Part shown: one piece after another, positions 11,171 through 23,153 of the stretch | Position numbering within the stretch: position 1 is the first letter of the stretch | Layout: each line of letters opens with the position of its first letter | From: Schistocerca nitens | Lineage: Eukaryota > Arthropoda > Insecta > Orthoptera > Acrididae | Length of the DNA: 64,000 bases | Direction: 5' to 3' | Assembly: GCF_023898315.1 (NCBI RefSeq) | Contig: NC_064616.1 | Span: 538,461,602 to 538,525,601, forward strand | Position numbers and translations under genes: made by a program | The notes under the pieces: generated by a model | What the model was told of the DNA's origin: nothing | Databases searched by the model: none | What the model saw: the letters and a program-made list of their open reading frames with translations, nothing else

Positions 11171-11834
11171 ACACAAATAAACAATGAACACATATTATAC
11201 GAGATAAAATTAGCTGCAATTGCGTTAGTAATGGAAATTAATAAAAATACTATATGTAACTTATCCGCTACACCCGTTAACCATACATACTCCCCCGTCC
11301 TGCCCCGCTGAGACTACTCGATGGATGTTGCTGTCTCTGGTGTGGCCGATACGCTGAGTTGGTCGCTACTCATCTGAGATGGAACTGGATGTACTGAAAC
11401 TTACGGTGGAAAATTTACACAAAAAACACAGCAGACTTCGAAATTTATAATGCAAAGGCTCCACCTCTGTAAACAAGTTCTTATAAATATCATACTTTTA
11501 GACTTCTCTTGTGTGCTAGGTCTCACACCAAGACACCAGTTACCGGACTTGTTGAGGAACTCCATACCTTCTGCATTACACCGCTCATATGATAAATCCC
11601 TACGACCGCACACTTTCAGAGACGTGACGTACCATCGTACGAGAAACTCGCCACACTCCAGAAAGGTTGCGCCCAGCAGCAGCGGCATGGGCGGGCACAA
11701 TGGCCACCTTTGTATATCCGCCTCCAAATCCTAAGAGTATGGTGAAACGCGCTAAGGCGTGCCCAACACGCCAACCAAAAGAAAACCTCACTGGAAATAG
11801 GTGCAACACTGCAACTATGTGCCCATAACGCCAC
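11171..11834. other. Spacer with no recognised gene
   Basis: Flanking DNA between the 3' LTR and a SINE. Several short antiparallel open frames overlap here, but none shows a domain or codon pattern that I can support. Confidence 0.5.
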
Positions 11835-11842
11835 TGACAAAT

Positions 11843-12056
11843 GGTTCAAATGGCTCTGAGCACTATGGGACTTAACAGCTATGGTCATCAGTCCCCTAGA
11901 ACTTAGAGCTACTTAAACCTAACTAACCTAAGGACATCACACAACACCCAGTCATCACGAGGCAGAGAAAATCCCTGACCCTGCCGGGAATGGAACCCGG
12001 GAACCCGGGCGCGGGAAGCGAGAACACTACCGCACGACCACGAGCTGCGGACCCAG
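11843..12056 (-). mobile_element. tRNA-derived SINE, head type B (Gly-like)
   Basis: Minus-strand copy. The tail ('atggttcaaatggctctgag') comes first on the plus strand and the tRNA-like head, with A-box and B-box ('cgggttcc..' type), lies near 12056. It is flanked by the perfect 8-bp target duplication 'tgacaaat' at 11835-11842 and 12057-12064, the mark of LINE-assisted retroposition. Confidence 0.93.
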
Positions 12057-12064
12057 TGACAAAT

Positions 12065-12640
12065 ACCGCGAAAACAAACAAATGATGCAACGCTGTAATG
12101 CGTGCCCAAAACACTGTCGATATCCACCCTGTGGCTCTTCCTCAACAAAGACACAGTAATAGGCATGGTGTAAAGACAAAACACACATGAAGATCCAGTC
12201 TGTGTTACCAATGACTCGGAAGAGTGGTGGCTCCCCCGTGTAACGGAAAGTCCGGAAAAGTGAGTTACACCGACACTTTGCTTTCTGAGTTAACCAATAT
12301 CGCGTAACATCATATGTCGCTTCGCAACCCATACAAGTTACACATGTACATGTTAAAGAATATTAAATATAAACTAATTACCACACTTAATGTCTAACAT
12401 GTACACAACAGAAAGATGCTTTCTAACCGAGTCTATTTTACAAATGTTTCCCTTTTGTTCCACACACAGGCAACACCTTTTGTTTCCAATACAAAAACAA
12501 CGCTTTCGCGCTTCTTAAATTGCAATGTATGTTAACGGCTCTGTCCGAGTGTTTGTGTGATTTTCCCCCAGCCGAATCCGCACGGTACTGGCTTCAATCT
12601 CGCCCTTCATTTCTGTTTCGGTGATTGTAACTCGGGTTAG
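12065..12640. other. Spacer downstream of the older gag fossil
   Basis: On the minus strand this lies just 3' of the gag-like region, where pol would be expected. I see no protease, RT or integrase motif, so the older element is represented here by gag alone. Confidence 0.5.
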
Positions 12641-12659
12641 GACCACTTATGTCGATTGA

Positions 12660-14330
12660 CTAATCCTGCTGTTCATCTGAATCTCTGCGCCTCCAGCTCG
12701 TGTCGTACTGGCGGATATCGTTTTTTCTCTGCAAGTTACTCTGTCGTCCTGAAATTTGTCTCCCATAGGTCTGCCTCCAGGATGTTCCATCACGCTCATT
12801 CCTCCTGTCATTGTTGTTGTTATTGTACGGTGCTCCACGAAAGTCGCCATTGTAGTAGTTATTTTGCCCTTTCCTTCGATCATGCGCTATTTCTTTTTCA
12901 AAAATTAATTCCAACTCGCGCAGAAGGCTTTTGAATGTTTCGATATTCGCTCCGTACTTTCCTACAAGCGCTTGCTGGTAGTTGCTTGGCAGTTTTTTTC
13001 GAAACAGAACTTAATTACTTCACCGTCACTATGTGGCACATCAAGAAACTGATTCTTTCTAATTAAAGCCTCAAAGAGCTCCGTGGGGCTTTTGTATCCT
13101 GACGCCTCCAGATCTTGACACAAAATGATTTCTTGTTTTATTCGGTCTTGCATTTCGCGTGACCAATGCGTTCCGAGAAACGCGTCGGTGAATTCCTGGT
13201 ACGTTCGGCATGTACCCGCAACGCCGCGCATTTTCTCAGCTGCCTTGCCCTCGATGTGCCCGCAGATAAATTCTAACGTTGCTGTCAATGGCCAAGATAT
13301 TGGTAGCGTGTTAGAAAACTGTGACAGCCAAATTTTTGGGTGAAGTATGCCTCCATTTTCCCGAAAAGTTTGGAATTTGAGGACCGATAAAAATTGTTTG
13401 TAATCATGACTCAGGTCCCTCTTGAACATTTCTATTGGTTCCAGTATCAAACGCACCTGTCCGTTCGACGCGAGTTGACATCTCCTGGTGCGTGCTGTGA
13501 CCACATGCGCGCTTGGTAGTCCACCATCTTGCGCCGAGCCGGCGCACGGTGGGCCGCCGTCCGGCGCCACACTTCCATGTCCGCCAGTCGTCGCCTCTGG
13601 ACGCGGTGTACCAATTTGTACTTCGCGTTCCAGGCGTGCTACACACTCTTCTACACTTTCACACCTTTGGGTAGTACTGGCACGCGTTCTTCCACGCTTT
13701 CCATTCTTTACGTTGTACTCGCAAGTGCTTCCTTCCCCTGGGCTTTTATTGCATCAATTCCTACCGCATTCACGTGTCCAATTCGCCTAGCGATTCTTGC
13801 ACGGTTATTTGCGACTTTCGCCATTTTTTTGGCGCCAGCTGCTTGAACCCTTGCTAACTCTGCTTCCTTCTTGGCTTGAACGGCCCTTTTCTTCGCCTCG
13901 ACACTCGTCTTACCAACTTTTGGTATTTCACTCTTCACTTCGTTCACAACCGCAAGTACCTTATTCTCTACTTCATCCATTGCCTTTTCTAGGCTCTGCT
14001 TTATGTTCTTTACCACCCCCAAAATCCCTAATAAAAAATCCTTTCGGCTGACGAGGCCCCTCTTCACCAGTTGATGATGTTACTGTAGATACTTGAGCAC
14101 TGTTATACTGTCGAGGCCGAATTTTCCTCGGTATGTTCTCATTTGTGTTCTTATTTATATAAACAAGAGCCTCCACATGCCTGTTCACTTCTACGTCCCA
14201 TTCTTTATCACTGATTTCACCGTCCAGATCCTCCTGTTCTCGGTCTGCTTACGATTCGCGTCTAACGTCCGTGATCCACATCTCCCGTCCCGTAGGAAAA
14301 CTTAAGAATTCTTTATCTGGCTCAACCCTG
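12660..14330 (-). pseudogene. Gag fossil of a second Gypsy-type element
   Basis: Minus-strand remnants of a gag related to the one at 1605-3587. In order: an N-terminal part with a Lys/Ala/Glu coiled coil (13708-14067), a capsid-like region (12962-13450) with 'KQFLSVLKFQTFREN', 'WLSQFSNTLP', 'FICGHIEGKAAEKM' and 'FTDAFLGTHWS', closely paralleling the younger gag, and an Arg/Asn/Ser-rich C-terminus (12660-12914). It is broken, with several breaks, and no pol is left beside it. The similarity shows the same clade; the decay shows it is much older than its neighbour. Confidence 0.85.
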
Positions 14331-15672
14331 ATACTACCGTGATCCTGCAGTCTATTTACTCGAGATGCGTTCGACAACAGTCGCGCCCTGCTACGAGTGA
14401 ATATTCATTCAAGGAACATCAACCACAACAAAAGTATAACAGCGAAAACCCCATATAACACTTGACACAAAAATTGCACTAATCGACTTCTAATACTAAA
14501 AAAAAAATTAACTCACAATTACTAATGTCGATAAAACAAACCCTCCAAAACAAATTCAACGCTGAAGCAACGCTGTCAGTTTCAGCGGAATGTGATGTGG
14601 TACTGAACCCACACACATCAACCAACACACACAAAATAAAACAACATGAAATTACTAAATAAACGAACAAAATCAATGGCTATTATACGCTATACTCAAA
14701 ATATTTCTATCGCGAACTCTGATTACAGCAAAGAAAACTGATTATAATGTTTTTCTTTAATGAGAAAAATTATCGATCAAGTCCTGACAGAGTCTCAGCA
14801 GTCACAGCAAAGAACCGAGGCAAGGGTCGCCATATTATGCGAGGTGCCGTGGCGGGGAAGAGTTTGTATCTCTTTAATTCAGACGAATTCTGCATGCAGT
14901 ACAAATACTCTCATTACAATAACCTTATTCGGTCTGTTACTACCGTGCAATGACATAGAACATTAATAAAATTGATGAAAATGAGAGGAGACATGCAAAA
15001 GAGGGCATGGAGCCTCTCATGCATCAAACTCCTGTTTAACTTACAATTTTCCTGCAATTAGTAGATTACATACCTAGTACTCCTCACGTCATACGATGTG
15101 AAATCATGGTTACAACGTTGTTGCTACTACATGGTATACACAAAGCTTACAGGAAGTACTTCATACTGAAAAACCATACTAGAACATTAAATAGATTTAT
15201 ACTTGTCAGTGTGATTATAGAAACATCCGCTGCAGATCATAGGTACAAGGTACGATCCGTCGCAATCACCTGGGCTGAAGCCAGCTAGCGTCAGCCGGCC
15301 GAAGTCGGTGAAGCAGAAATTGTTCAGATCACAACAGGCAGCATGAGCCCTTCACGGAAACGGTTTCCCAAAGTTTTACTGTTACTGGTGGTTTATAAAA
15401 TGAAGTATATTATTTCCGAGCTTCGAACAGATTGATGCTGTTAGCAGACCACCGACTTTAAGTTTACTGAATTACGGAAGAGTTGCATTCAACAAATCTT
15501 TTTTTTTTTGTTTTTTTGCACTACGCGATATTTACTATGAACTGTCAGTGCAGTAGACTAGACGTAGCAGGCACAACGTTTCCTGTGGAAGCTTGCGCAT
15601 TGAATTTGCTTATATGGCGCTTATGTGATTTTCTTCAGTGATTAAAAAAAACCAAGTTGAATGTACGCTCTG
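14331..15672. other. Non-coding stretch, probably partly 5' end of the minus-strand gag fossil
   Basis: On the minus strand the first few hundred bases lie upstream of the gag remnant and could be leader or LTR, but no second LTR copy is visible. The rest, including a poly-T run near 15500, holds nothing I recognise. Confidence 0.4.
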
Positions 15673-15683
15673 GGTAGCTGAGG

Positions 15684-15886
15684 GCCGGCCGAAGTGGCCG
15701 TGCGGTTAAAGGCGCTGCAGTCTGGAACCGCAAGACCGCTACGGTCGCAGGTTCGAATCCTGCCTCGGGCATGGATGTTTGTGATGTCCTTAGGTTAGTT
15801 AGGTTTAACTAGTTCTAAGTTCTAGGGGACTAATGACTTCAGCAGTTGAGTCCCATAGTGCTCAGAGCCATTTGAACCATTATTGT
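15684..15886 (+). mobile_element. tRNA-derived SINE, head type A (class II tRNA-like)
   Basis: Starts with the tRNA-like head ('gccggccgaagtggccgtg'), a B-box 'ggttcgaatcctg', then the shared core and tail ending 'gagccatttgaaccat'. Flanked by the 11-bp target duplication 'ggtagctgagg' at 15673-15683 and 15887-15897. Confidence 0.95.
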
Positions 15887-15897
15887 GGTAGCTGAGG

Positions 15898-16504
15898 CAG
15901 CTGGGAAATGGTAATTCATCGAGCAAGAAAAGAACCTACTGAACAAAGTGTTAGCCACTCCAGGAACTCAGAAAGTCAGCATTCCCATCCATTGTAACGC
16001 CCCTGTGCAACGACAAAATCATGACTCAGCCATATGTGGAGTTACGTGGTCTGGCGGCTTGATACTAGGTTGACAGAAGCGGTACTGTCGGTACCCTCCA
16101 TTTACACCACGTGCATGCCAGTCATATTACAGTATCACTAGACTGATTGTCCTTGTTCTCTGTGGTATAACAAGAATTTATACTTAAGAAATATGTCCTT
16201 TTGACACAAGAATTAACCCATCTGTGTTTTATTTTAATGTGTCACACCTCTCATTGCCAGTTTTTACCCTTCCGTGCTTTTGAGATTGCATGTAGTTTGA
16301 AGGTGATGGGATACAGAAAGGCGAGGAAGTACCTAGCATAGAGTGTAGTTGGCTTTGACAGAGTATAAACTGTAGAAAAGCTAGGCAAAGAGATTGCTTG
16401 TAGGCTTCGGACAAGATCTACAGAATCGAGCGTAGAGGGTGGCTGTTGGCTACAGCCGATAGTGAAGGTTCCCTCCGTGCAACTGGAACAATGAGACCTC
16501 TCCG
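15898..16504. other. No gene recognised
   Basis: About 600 bases of ordinary composition between two SINEs. I find no convincing open frame, repeat or RNA gene. Confidence 0.5.
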
Positions 16505-16514
16505 GAAGTCCACC

Positions 16515-16696
16515 ATAAAATGGCTCTGAGCACTACGGGACTTAACTTCTAAGGGCATCAGCTTAGAACTACTTAAATCTAACTAACCTAAGGACATCAC
16601 ACACATCCATGCCCGAGGCAGGATTAGAACCTGCGTTCGTAGCGGTCGCGCGGTTTCAGACTGTAGCGCCTAGAACCGCTCTGCCACCCGGCCGGC
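16515..16696 (-). mobile_element. tRNA-derived SINE, head type A
   Basis: Minus-strand copy, slightly shortened in the core. Flanked by the perfect 10-bp target duplication 'gaagtccacc' at 16505-16514 and 16697-16706. Confidence 0.94.
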
Positions 16697-16706
16697 GAAG
16701 TCCACC

Positions 16707-17297
16707 GTGCTGGAGCACTACTAGATGAGCAGGCCTGAGGTGCGGACACTGCTGTGGAGTTCTTGTTGATATGACGAATATAAGGTACAAATATGAGTTA
16801 CATCATCAAAGATAACTCTCGTAATGAGTCCTTTAGAGCCAGTTTATTCAGGGAAGTGTTAGAAGATCATGTTGGTAAATTTGTTAGGGTGACCATTGGG
16901 CCATCAGCTCTGCACTGTATTTGGGAAATAACTGCTGGTAAAACATGTTCATTTGAGAAAACGTGTCGAGCTCTTGCATAATTACAAAAATTTTGTAGGA
17001 TAAAGCTGAAATATTAAATAGTTTCTTTGTACCATGGTCATAAGCACATTTTCACTCCGACTCATTGTGTCAAGGTTAACAAGTAGAACTGTAGAGTTTT
17101 TCGGGTGATTAATTGTCTGTAAGATGGACAGAGTATTTTCATTCAGGTATTTTATAAAACTCAGCCATTTTCCTTGTAACGTGTACTGCAGATACAGTGT
17201 TCGCCATGTGGGTGAGTGGAATCTGTTCTGAGTCTACGTGGGGTACCAGAGTGTGCAAAATGTCTTAATGTTTCAGTAAAGTGATTCTGTGAAATAT
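16707..17297. other. No gene recognised
   Basis: A short open frame (16793-16981, 62 residues) is present but has no recognisable domain or context; I regard it as chance. Confidence 0.5.
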
Positions 17298-17299
17298 TA

Positions 17300-18434
17300 C
17301 AAGGCGTGTTCTTTAAGTAAGAACCGTTTTGAAATTCAGAAAAGACGTGCTAAGATACCTCAATAATTTAATTTTTACATGAAACCCTGTACCTTAATCT
17401 ACTTTTCTACAAAATTTCCGTCAATATTGAGGCACTTGTCATAGCGTTGTACCAGTTTTTGAATACACTCCACATAGACGTTTGCCGCCTGACTTGTTAA
17501 CCACTGCATCACCACTGTTTTGACTTCGTCATCGTCTTGAAGACGCTGACAGTCCAGATTTTTCTTCAAGTGCAGGAACAGATGGTAGTCACTGGGCGCA
17601 AGATCGGGGCTGTACGGAGGATGATCTAGAGTTTCCCATCGAAAAGATGTGATGAGATCTTCGGTCTGATACGCCACATGCGGACGGGCATTGTCTTGCA
17701 GGAAAACGATGCCTTTGATCAACTTCCATGGACTGTTGCTTTAACTCTGGTGTGACGTACGCCGAGCATGTTTCATCGCCCGTAACAATTTGGCTTAAGA
17801 AATCGTCACCGTCGTTGTGGTAACGCTCAAGGAAAGTCAATGCACTGTCTAAACGTTTGGTTTTGTGCACATCCGTCAACATTTTCGGTACCCAACGTGC
17901 GCACAATTTTCGGTAATTCAAGTGCTCGGTCACAATGCCATACAAAACACTACGATAAACATTAGGAAAGTCATCCCACAAGGAGGAAATCGTAAAGCGT
18001 CTGTTTTCTCTCACATTATTGTCCACTTCCTGCACCAAACTTTCATTAACGACCGAAGGACGCCCACTCCGTTGGTCATCATGCACATTTGTGTGGCCGT
18101 CTTTAAATGCTCTCACCAACTTTCTTACCATTCCATCACTCATAATATTTTCTCCGTAAACTCAACAGATCTCACGATGAATATCAATTGCTTTTAGGCC
18201 TTTAGCACTAAGAAATCTTATAACAGCACGTACTTCACAATCGGCGGGACTCACGATTATCGGGGGAATCTTAAACACTCAGTACACAACGTAAACAAGG
18301 AAGAATCAGACTATAATGACGTCAGTGCGTAGATTAAAGTATAGGATTTCATGTAAAAATTAAATTATTGAGATAGCTTAGCACGTCTTTTTTTTTTAAT
18401 TTCAAAACGGTACTTACTTAAAAAACAGGCCACG
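17300..18434 (-). mobile_element. mariner (DD34D) DNA transposon with about 105-bp inverted repeats, inactive
   Basis: Bounded by TA dinucleotides at 17298-17299 and 18435-18436. The left end (17300-17402) is repeated inverted at 18329-18434: both arms share 'aagacgtgctaag' and 'aataatttaatttttacatg' on opposite strands. The terminal repeats are much longer than the roughly 30 bp usual for mariners. The transposase remnant runs on the minus strand. Confidence 0.93.
17399..18262 (-). pseudogene. mariner transposase, deleted and interrupted
   Basis: Cut-and-paste transposase remnant, read from about 18262 down to 17399. The N-terminal helix-turn-helix region gives 'PADCEVRAVIRFLSAKGLKA', then one in-frame TGA stop near 18160, then 'MVRKLVRAFKDG' and 'QRSGRPSVVNE'. 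The first catalytic Asp lies in 'TGDETCSAYVTPE'. Roughly 90 residues expected between 'KQQSME' and 'FLQDNARPH' are missing, with a change of frame at the gap. The remaining D residues are in 'FLQDNARPH' and 'LAPSDYHLF', 34 residues apart (DD34D). The ATG expected before 'IPPIIVSPA' is also lost. It cannot make active enzyme. Confidence 0.92.
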
Positions 18435-18436
18435 TA

Positions 18437-20157
18437 TGTCACTTTTTGGGTGAATTTTCGTCCGGTTTTAAGTTGTTTCTTTGTAAGTGAGGTCTGTTCA
18501 CGTGTGTAACTGTAATTCTCGTTGTACCTAAATCGAGAGTGATTCAGAAGTTCATTAATATCTGGGACTACGATATAATGATTTTGATGGCCATCAACCG
18601 TATCTTACGTAAAAATTTAGCAATTTTTCGGTGAGGTGCTTTAGTGAATACTAACGGACTCCATGTGTAACCGCCATAGGTTGTTCGTTACCCAATGTCT
18701 GTCTACGCCGCTGGTTTCAACCACTTGGTGTGGAATAATAAACCATCGAAACTAAATTCATTAATTTACATCAATTTCTTTTAACTTTGCGATTTTATTT
18801 GTTGAGCCAATCCATATCTGCTTGCTTTACTAAGCAATATCAAATACGGCCCCCATCCTGACTGTGTATAACATAATTTGTTTATTCACGCAAAGTCCCT
18901 CAGATACCTCGCTTTCCTACAATGCAAGCAGACGCAATTAGTCGATATACCAATAGTGTATCACTCAACCCTCTCCCCACCCCTCGTACTGCAACTCTTA
19001 CAGGTACCTGTATGAATGTTATGTAGGTTTGCTGCTACGTGGAACAACATGAAATTTAATCCATGCACTCACGGTATTGTGTGATTGAAGGTCCTTTCAT
19101 ACGTAGGATACCATATGAGTTAAAATTTGTGACTGCTGTCGTTAGTTGAAACGTGGTTATCATATCAAGAACTAGGGTTGCTGAAGGCAGTGTTTTAGAC
19201 CAATAGATAATTATGAAGAACCTACGTTTTGAGACAGATATAAGCAGATCAGCACGCCCTTTCCTTACTGCATACTGATTGTATTGAACGCCACTGCAAA
19301 GAATGATTTGAAATATGGAGTGAAAACGAACTGCAGGACGAATGATTAAAGCTTTAACGGAACAAAATCAAATAACACCACAGCTAGAGACATGATAAAG
19401 CAAACAGTTATCGCCATCTGCACTGAATGTGTTGGTTTTGGGGTACAGTTATCGTTACCTATTGCGTTGTCAAATAGATTCGGTTTCAGGTTCCTTTCAG
19501 AACCAATAGATATATAATTAAATTCGGGATGGAGTTGCTAATTAAAGTTCCAGCAACAAGAAACTCAGTGTGCAGTAAGAGGTTAATATATGCGTAGGAA
19601 CTACCATACAGTAATATAAAGAATAAGCACAGACTACACAGGCAGCAATGCATGTATATGTACGGCACAGGTTCGCTAACGACTACATATTAGGTTGGGC
19701 TATGACAGAACAGCATGCAGACACTCCATCACCACTAATCTTACTAGCACTAGAATTTTTAGTTTAGTTTAAGGGCCAAACAACATTTAAGGTTACAAGG
19801 CACTTATTCTACCTTTTATTTCAGCTTCAGATATTGCACATATGGGTTCTAGGTTGTGATTCGAAGTTGGATCTTCCCTTTCGCGGGATTTGGTCCCATC
19901 ATGACGACAGAGTGCTATTAATTCTTTGTTTGTTCAATATTTCAAAATTCGCAAGATGTCCATGTAAGGAGCGTGTCAGGATTGTTCTGTCAAGCTTTAG
20001 CACGATCACATCTAATTTTTGTTGGATATTTTCTATTTTTAACTTCTCTTCATTCATTGTCAATAATAATATGTGGCGATTTCGTCTCCCAGAGATACAC
20101 AGATCTTTTCATCACCTCATTTCAAGATAAAACACCCCACTCCTAGCTACAAGTGGA
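18437..20157. other. No gene recognised
   Basis: 1.7 kb of AT-rich DNA. I find no coding potential beyond short chance frames, and no repeat family I can name. Confidence 0.5.
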
Positions 20158-20990
20158 AACGAAATGGATACTTAACGTATCTTCGTGTGTAGTCAACAAC
20201 GACACTTGGGTTGTTCGATTCCCAGTCATCACAGTACTCTTCGACCTGTCATTTCCTAATTCTTACATGCACACATCTCGCTGCTGGTGAAAGAAACTGA
20301 TATTTAATGTATATTTGTGAATAGAAAACAACGGTGACAGATGGAGGGTTTGATTACCTGGGCCGGCCGAAGTGGCCGTGCGGTTAAAGGCGCTGCAGTC
20401 TGGAACCGCAAGACCGCTACGGTCGCAGGTTCGAATCCTGCCTCGGGCATGGATGTTTGTGATGTCCTTAGGTTAGTTAGGTTTAACTAGTTCTAAGTTC
20501 TAGGGGACTAATGACCTCAGCAGTTGAGTCCCATAGTGCTCAGAGCCATTTGAACCATTTGATTTCCTGGAGGGTAGAACTTATTGACTTGTCTCGTAGT
20601 TTCAAACTTCTCGCTACGGCTGAGAAAATTCGATATCCGGCATTTGACTGTGCTTACATAGCAATCGGATTAGGTTCTGTGTTCGAATCGCCATCCAGCA
20701 CAGACGTAATGTTGTTCCAGGTTTGTTACTTGGGAATGGAACCATATTTAACATATTTCGTGTTCAGCTAACAACAGTTACCGCATTGGAGTTGCAGTCC
20801 AGTACAAAAATTTTCGTCATGAAATATGAAGTTGTGATTTGCTAACTGATATTGGCTGGAAAGGTGTTATATCACATCACTTAAAGGATAGTCAGCAATG
20901 ACGATCAGTGCTGTAGTCAAATCTCGGTCACGCACAAATATTTTTAATATCACTTTGTGTTAAATAACATGTGCGATAGGTGGTTATCGA
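20158..20990. repeat. Degenerate tandem-repeat array interrupted by a SINE
   Basis: A loosely conserved box of the type 'atatttaa-gtat-tt-gtg-atag--aacaacg' recurs at about 20165, 20307 and 20745 (the last being about 20530 once the inserted SINE and its target duplication are subtracted). Between boxes are short matches such as 'ttcgattcc' and 'ttcgaatcg'. The spacing is about 142 bp in the clearest pair. Unit boundaries are uncertain. Confidence 0.4.
20362..20557 (+). mobile_element. tRNA-derived SINE, head type A
   Basis: Nearly the same sequence as the copy at 15684-15886. Flanked by a 13-bp target duplication with one mismatch ('tttgattacctgg' at 20349-20361, 'tttgatttcctgg' at 20558-20570). 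Confidence 0.94.
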
Positions 20991-21370
20991 AGCGCACGTA
21001 GATCAACGTATCATCATGAGTACAGTGAAATTCCTAGAGAGGGTTTAGCTGATGGCGAGGACTCGACAAAGCAGCTGATGCTCTTAATCATGGTTTTTCT
21101 AAATGGTTAGTTCATTAATAAGTGCATGAAGAAGCACGCACGATGTAAACGATCGTTAATGGATTATTGAAACATCTTCCAGGTAGCAAGAATACATCAA
21201 CGGTTGATGTGTTCGGGCTACGGGCATTAGTCGTGTCAGATACTGATGAGATTAGTAACACATTACGAATGTCACTTATTGTAATAAATTTGAGTTCAGA
21301 AGCATTAAGGTCTGTTGCAGATGTTCCCTGACATTTTTAAGACCATGGTATTGATTTATATATAGAGCTA

Positions 21371-21589
21371 CAGCCCGCATCTCGTGGTCGTGCGGTAGCG
21401 TTCTCGCTTCCCACGCCCGGGTTCCCGGGTTCGATTCCCGGCGGGGTCAGGGATTTTCTCTGCCTTGTGATGGCTGGGTGTTGTGTGATGTCCTTAGGTT
21501 AGTTAGGTTTAAGTAGTTCTAAGTTCTAGGGGACTGATGACCATAGATGTTAAGTCCCATAGTGCTCAGAGCCATTTGAACCATTTTTT
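21371..21589 (+). mobile_element. tRNA-derived SINE, head type B
   Basis: Head begins 'cccgcatctcgtggtcgtg' with a Gly-tRNA-like anticodon region ('cttcccacg') and B-box 'ggttcgattcc'; core and tail are those of type A. An imperfect 10-bp target duplication flanks it ('tatagagcta' and 'tatggagcta'). Confidence 0.92.
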
Positions 21590-21599
21590 TATGGAGCTA

Positions 21600-22240
21600 T
21601 TGCCGTACAGAGGAGTGTTTTCTAGTGGTCACTTGTACTACAATTTTTTACCGTCAGATGACTGTACTGAAACGAGATTGGAGTATCTGCAAGAGATTTA
21701 CCTTATGTGGACTGCATGGAACACAGTTCAGGACACTGAGATACTTTTGGTCATATCTCATCCACAGCTCACATTGCTGGTTCTCCAACTTAGATGAGAA
21801 CATTCACGAGTAGTACTAATTATTGATTTTTCTTCTTCTATGATAAGAACAATTCAGGCTATTGATAACGGTGTAGCCATGGGGAATGGTTAAAGGCTGT
21901 GGCAGTGGAAATTGAGTGGAATGGCACATACCAGGCCATAACACCACATCCTTCTGTGAGCTGACGGGGATGGGACTACATCGTCATAAAGGGGAGAAGT
22001 GTAAGTAATTTATTCTTATTGTAGAATAACTTTTACACTAGCATTCAATACTTGTGAGAGGTTTCTGTTTCCTCTGCGCACTTGATAATGATATCGTCGT
22101 AGGGAAGGAGGAGGAGGATATAGATACGTTGCTGAGAGGCAGCACATTCGTATTGAGCAATGTGACCACAGATGAATTTCTGCATAAGTAACAGAAGTTA
22201 TTGCTGTTGACACTTGCATAAGATTCTTGTTTTCGAAATA
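21600..22240. other. No gene recognised
   Basis: Short open frames only; no domain, repeat or RNA gene seen. Confidence 0.45.
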
Positions 22241-22245
22241 TTTAC

Positions 22246-22285
22246 GCACAGACACACACACAACACATACACACACACACGCACG

Positions 22286-22318
<33 letters not shown>
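22246..22318. repeat. (CA)n microsatellite
   Basis: Mostly alternating CA with a few GC interruptions. Cys/Val- or Thr/His-rich frames read across it are artefacts. Confidence 0.97.
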
Positions 22319-22624
22319 GACACTTATCAATGTCGTTTCTTCTTAGCTGCGTGCTGTCTCGAGGCAACTTTGAACACTGTACTCTATCGCATCAGTAATG
22401 TGTCCTGGGCCACAAATGCCACGACCAGGTCTATAAACATTTCCAGGTACAGTACCTTCACCACGTCTTGGGCTTTCAAAGCTGTGCTTTCCACATCCAG
22501 AGCCTCAACCTCGCCTGGGACCATCAATGCTGCATTCCATGCGATTGGGGCAATCAACGCCACCTTCATCTCAACTGTCAACAGCTAGTTATTCACCAAC
22601 CGACTAACAACAGCTCCCTTGAAA

Positions 22625-22845
22625 TTTACTGGCAGATTTGAACTGTGTGCCGGATCGAGACTCAAACTCGGGACCATTGCCTGTCGTGGGCATGTGCTCT
22701 GCCAACTGAGCTACCCAAGCACGACTCACACCCCGTCCTCACAGCTTTACTTCCACCAGTACCTCGTCTCCTACCGTCCAAACTTTACAGACGCTCTCCT
22801 GCGAACCTTCCACACTCCGCTGCAGAGTGAAAATCTCATTCTGTA
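22625..22845 (-). mobile_element. tRNA-headed repeat of a third family, minus-strand copy, internally deleted
   Basis: Contains an inverted tRNA-like block ('accgagactc'-type B-box and a 'gagctacccaagcacgac' D-arm region), then 'cctcacagctttactt', ending in 'ctgcagagtgaaaatctcat'. Compared with the next copy it lacks part of its middle. It is placed tail to tail with the plus-strand copy that follows immediately. Confidence 0.85.
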
Positions 22846-23143
22846 AACATCCCCCAGGCTGTGGCAAAGCCATGTCTCCGCAATATCCTTTCTTTCAGAA
22901 GTGCTAGTCCTGCAAGTTTCGCAGGATAGCTTCTGTAAAGTTTGGAAGGTAGGAGACGAGGTACTGCCGGAAGTAAAGCTGTGAGGATTGTCGGTGAGTC
23001 GTGCTTGGGTAGCTCAGTTGGTAGAGCACTTGCCCGCGAAAGGCTAAGGTCTCGATTTCGAGTCTTGGTCCGGCACACAGTTTTAATCTGCCAGGAAGTT
23101 TCATATCAGCGCACACTCCGCTGCAGAATGAAAATCTCATTCG
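22846..23143 (+). mobile_element. tRNA-headed repeat of the third family, fuller plus-strand copy
   Basis: Begins 'ctgtaaacatcccccaggct', passes through about 158 bp of unique sequence, then an internal tRNA-like block at about 23004-23077 ('gggtagctcagttggtagag' and a B-box-like 'tttcgagtc'), then 'ctgccaggaagtttcat' and 'ctgcagaatgaaaatctcat'. The same family appears at 44571-44746. The tRNA-like block is part of the repeat and is not a tRNA gene: the cloverleaf is not clean and no 3' terminator is evident. Confidence 0.85.
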
Positions 23144-23153
23144 GGAAGCAGCT

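Noticed and set aside
22384-22581. Minus-strand 65-codon frame as a host exon
   Set aside because: Reads smoothly and has fairly even composition, but no splice sites or partner exons could be matched, and it abuts repeats.
23004-23077. tRNA gene
   Set aside because: It is the tRNA-like block of a dispersed repeat: mismatched stems, no terminator run, and the same block recurs in other copies with target duplications. The same holds for the heads of all SINEs listed.
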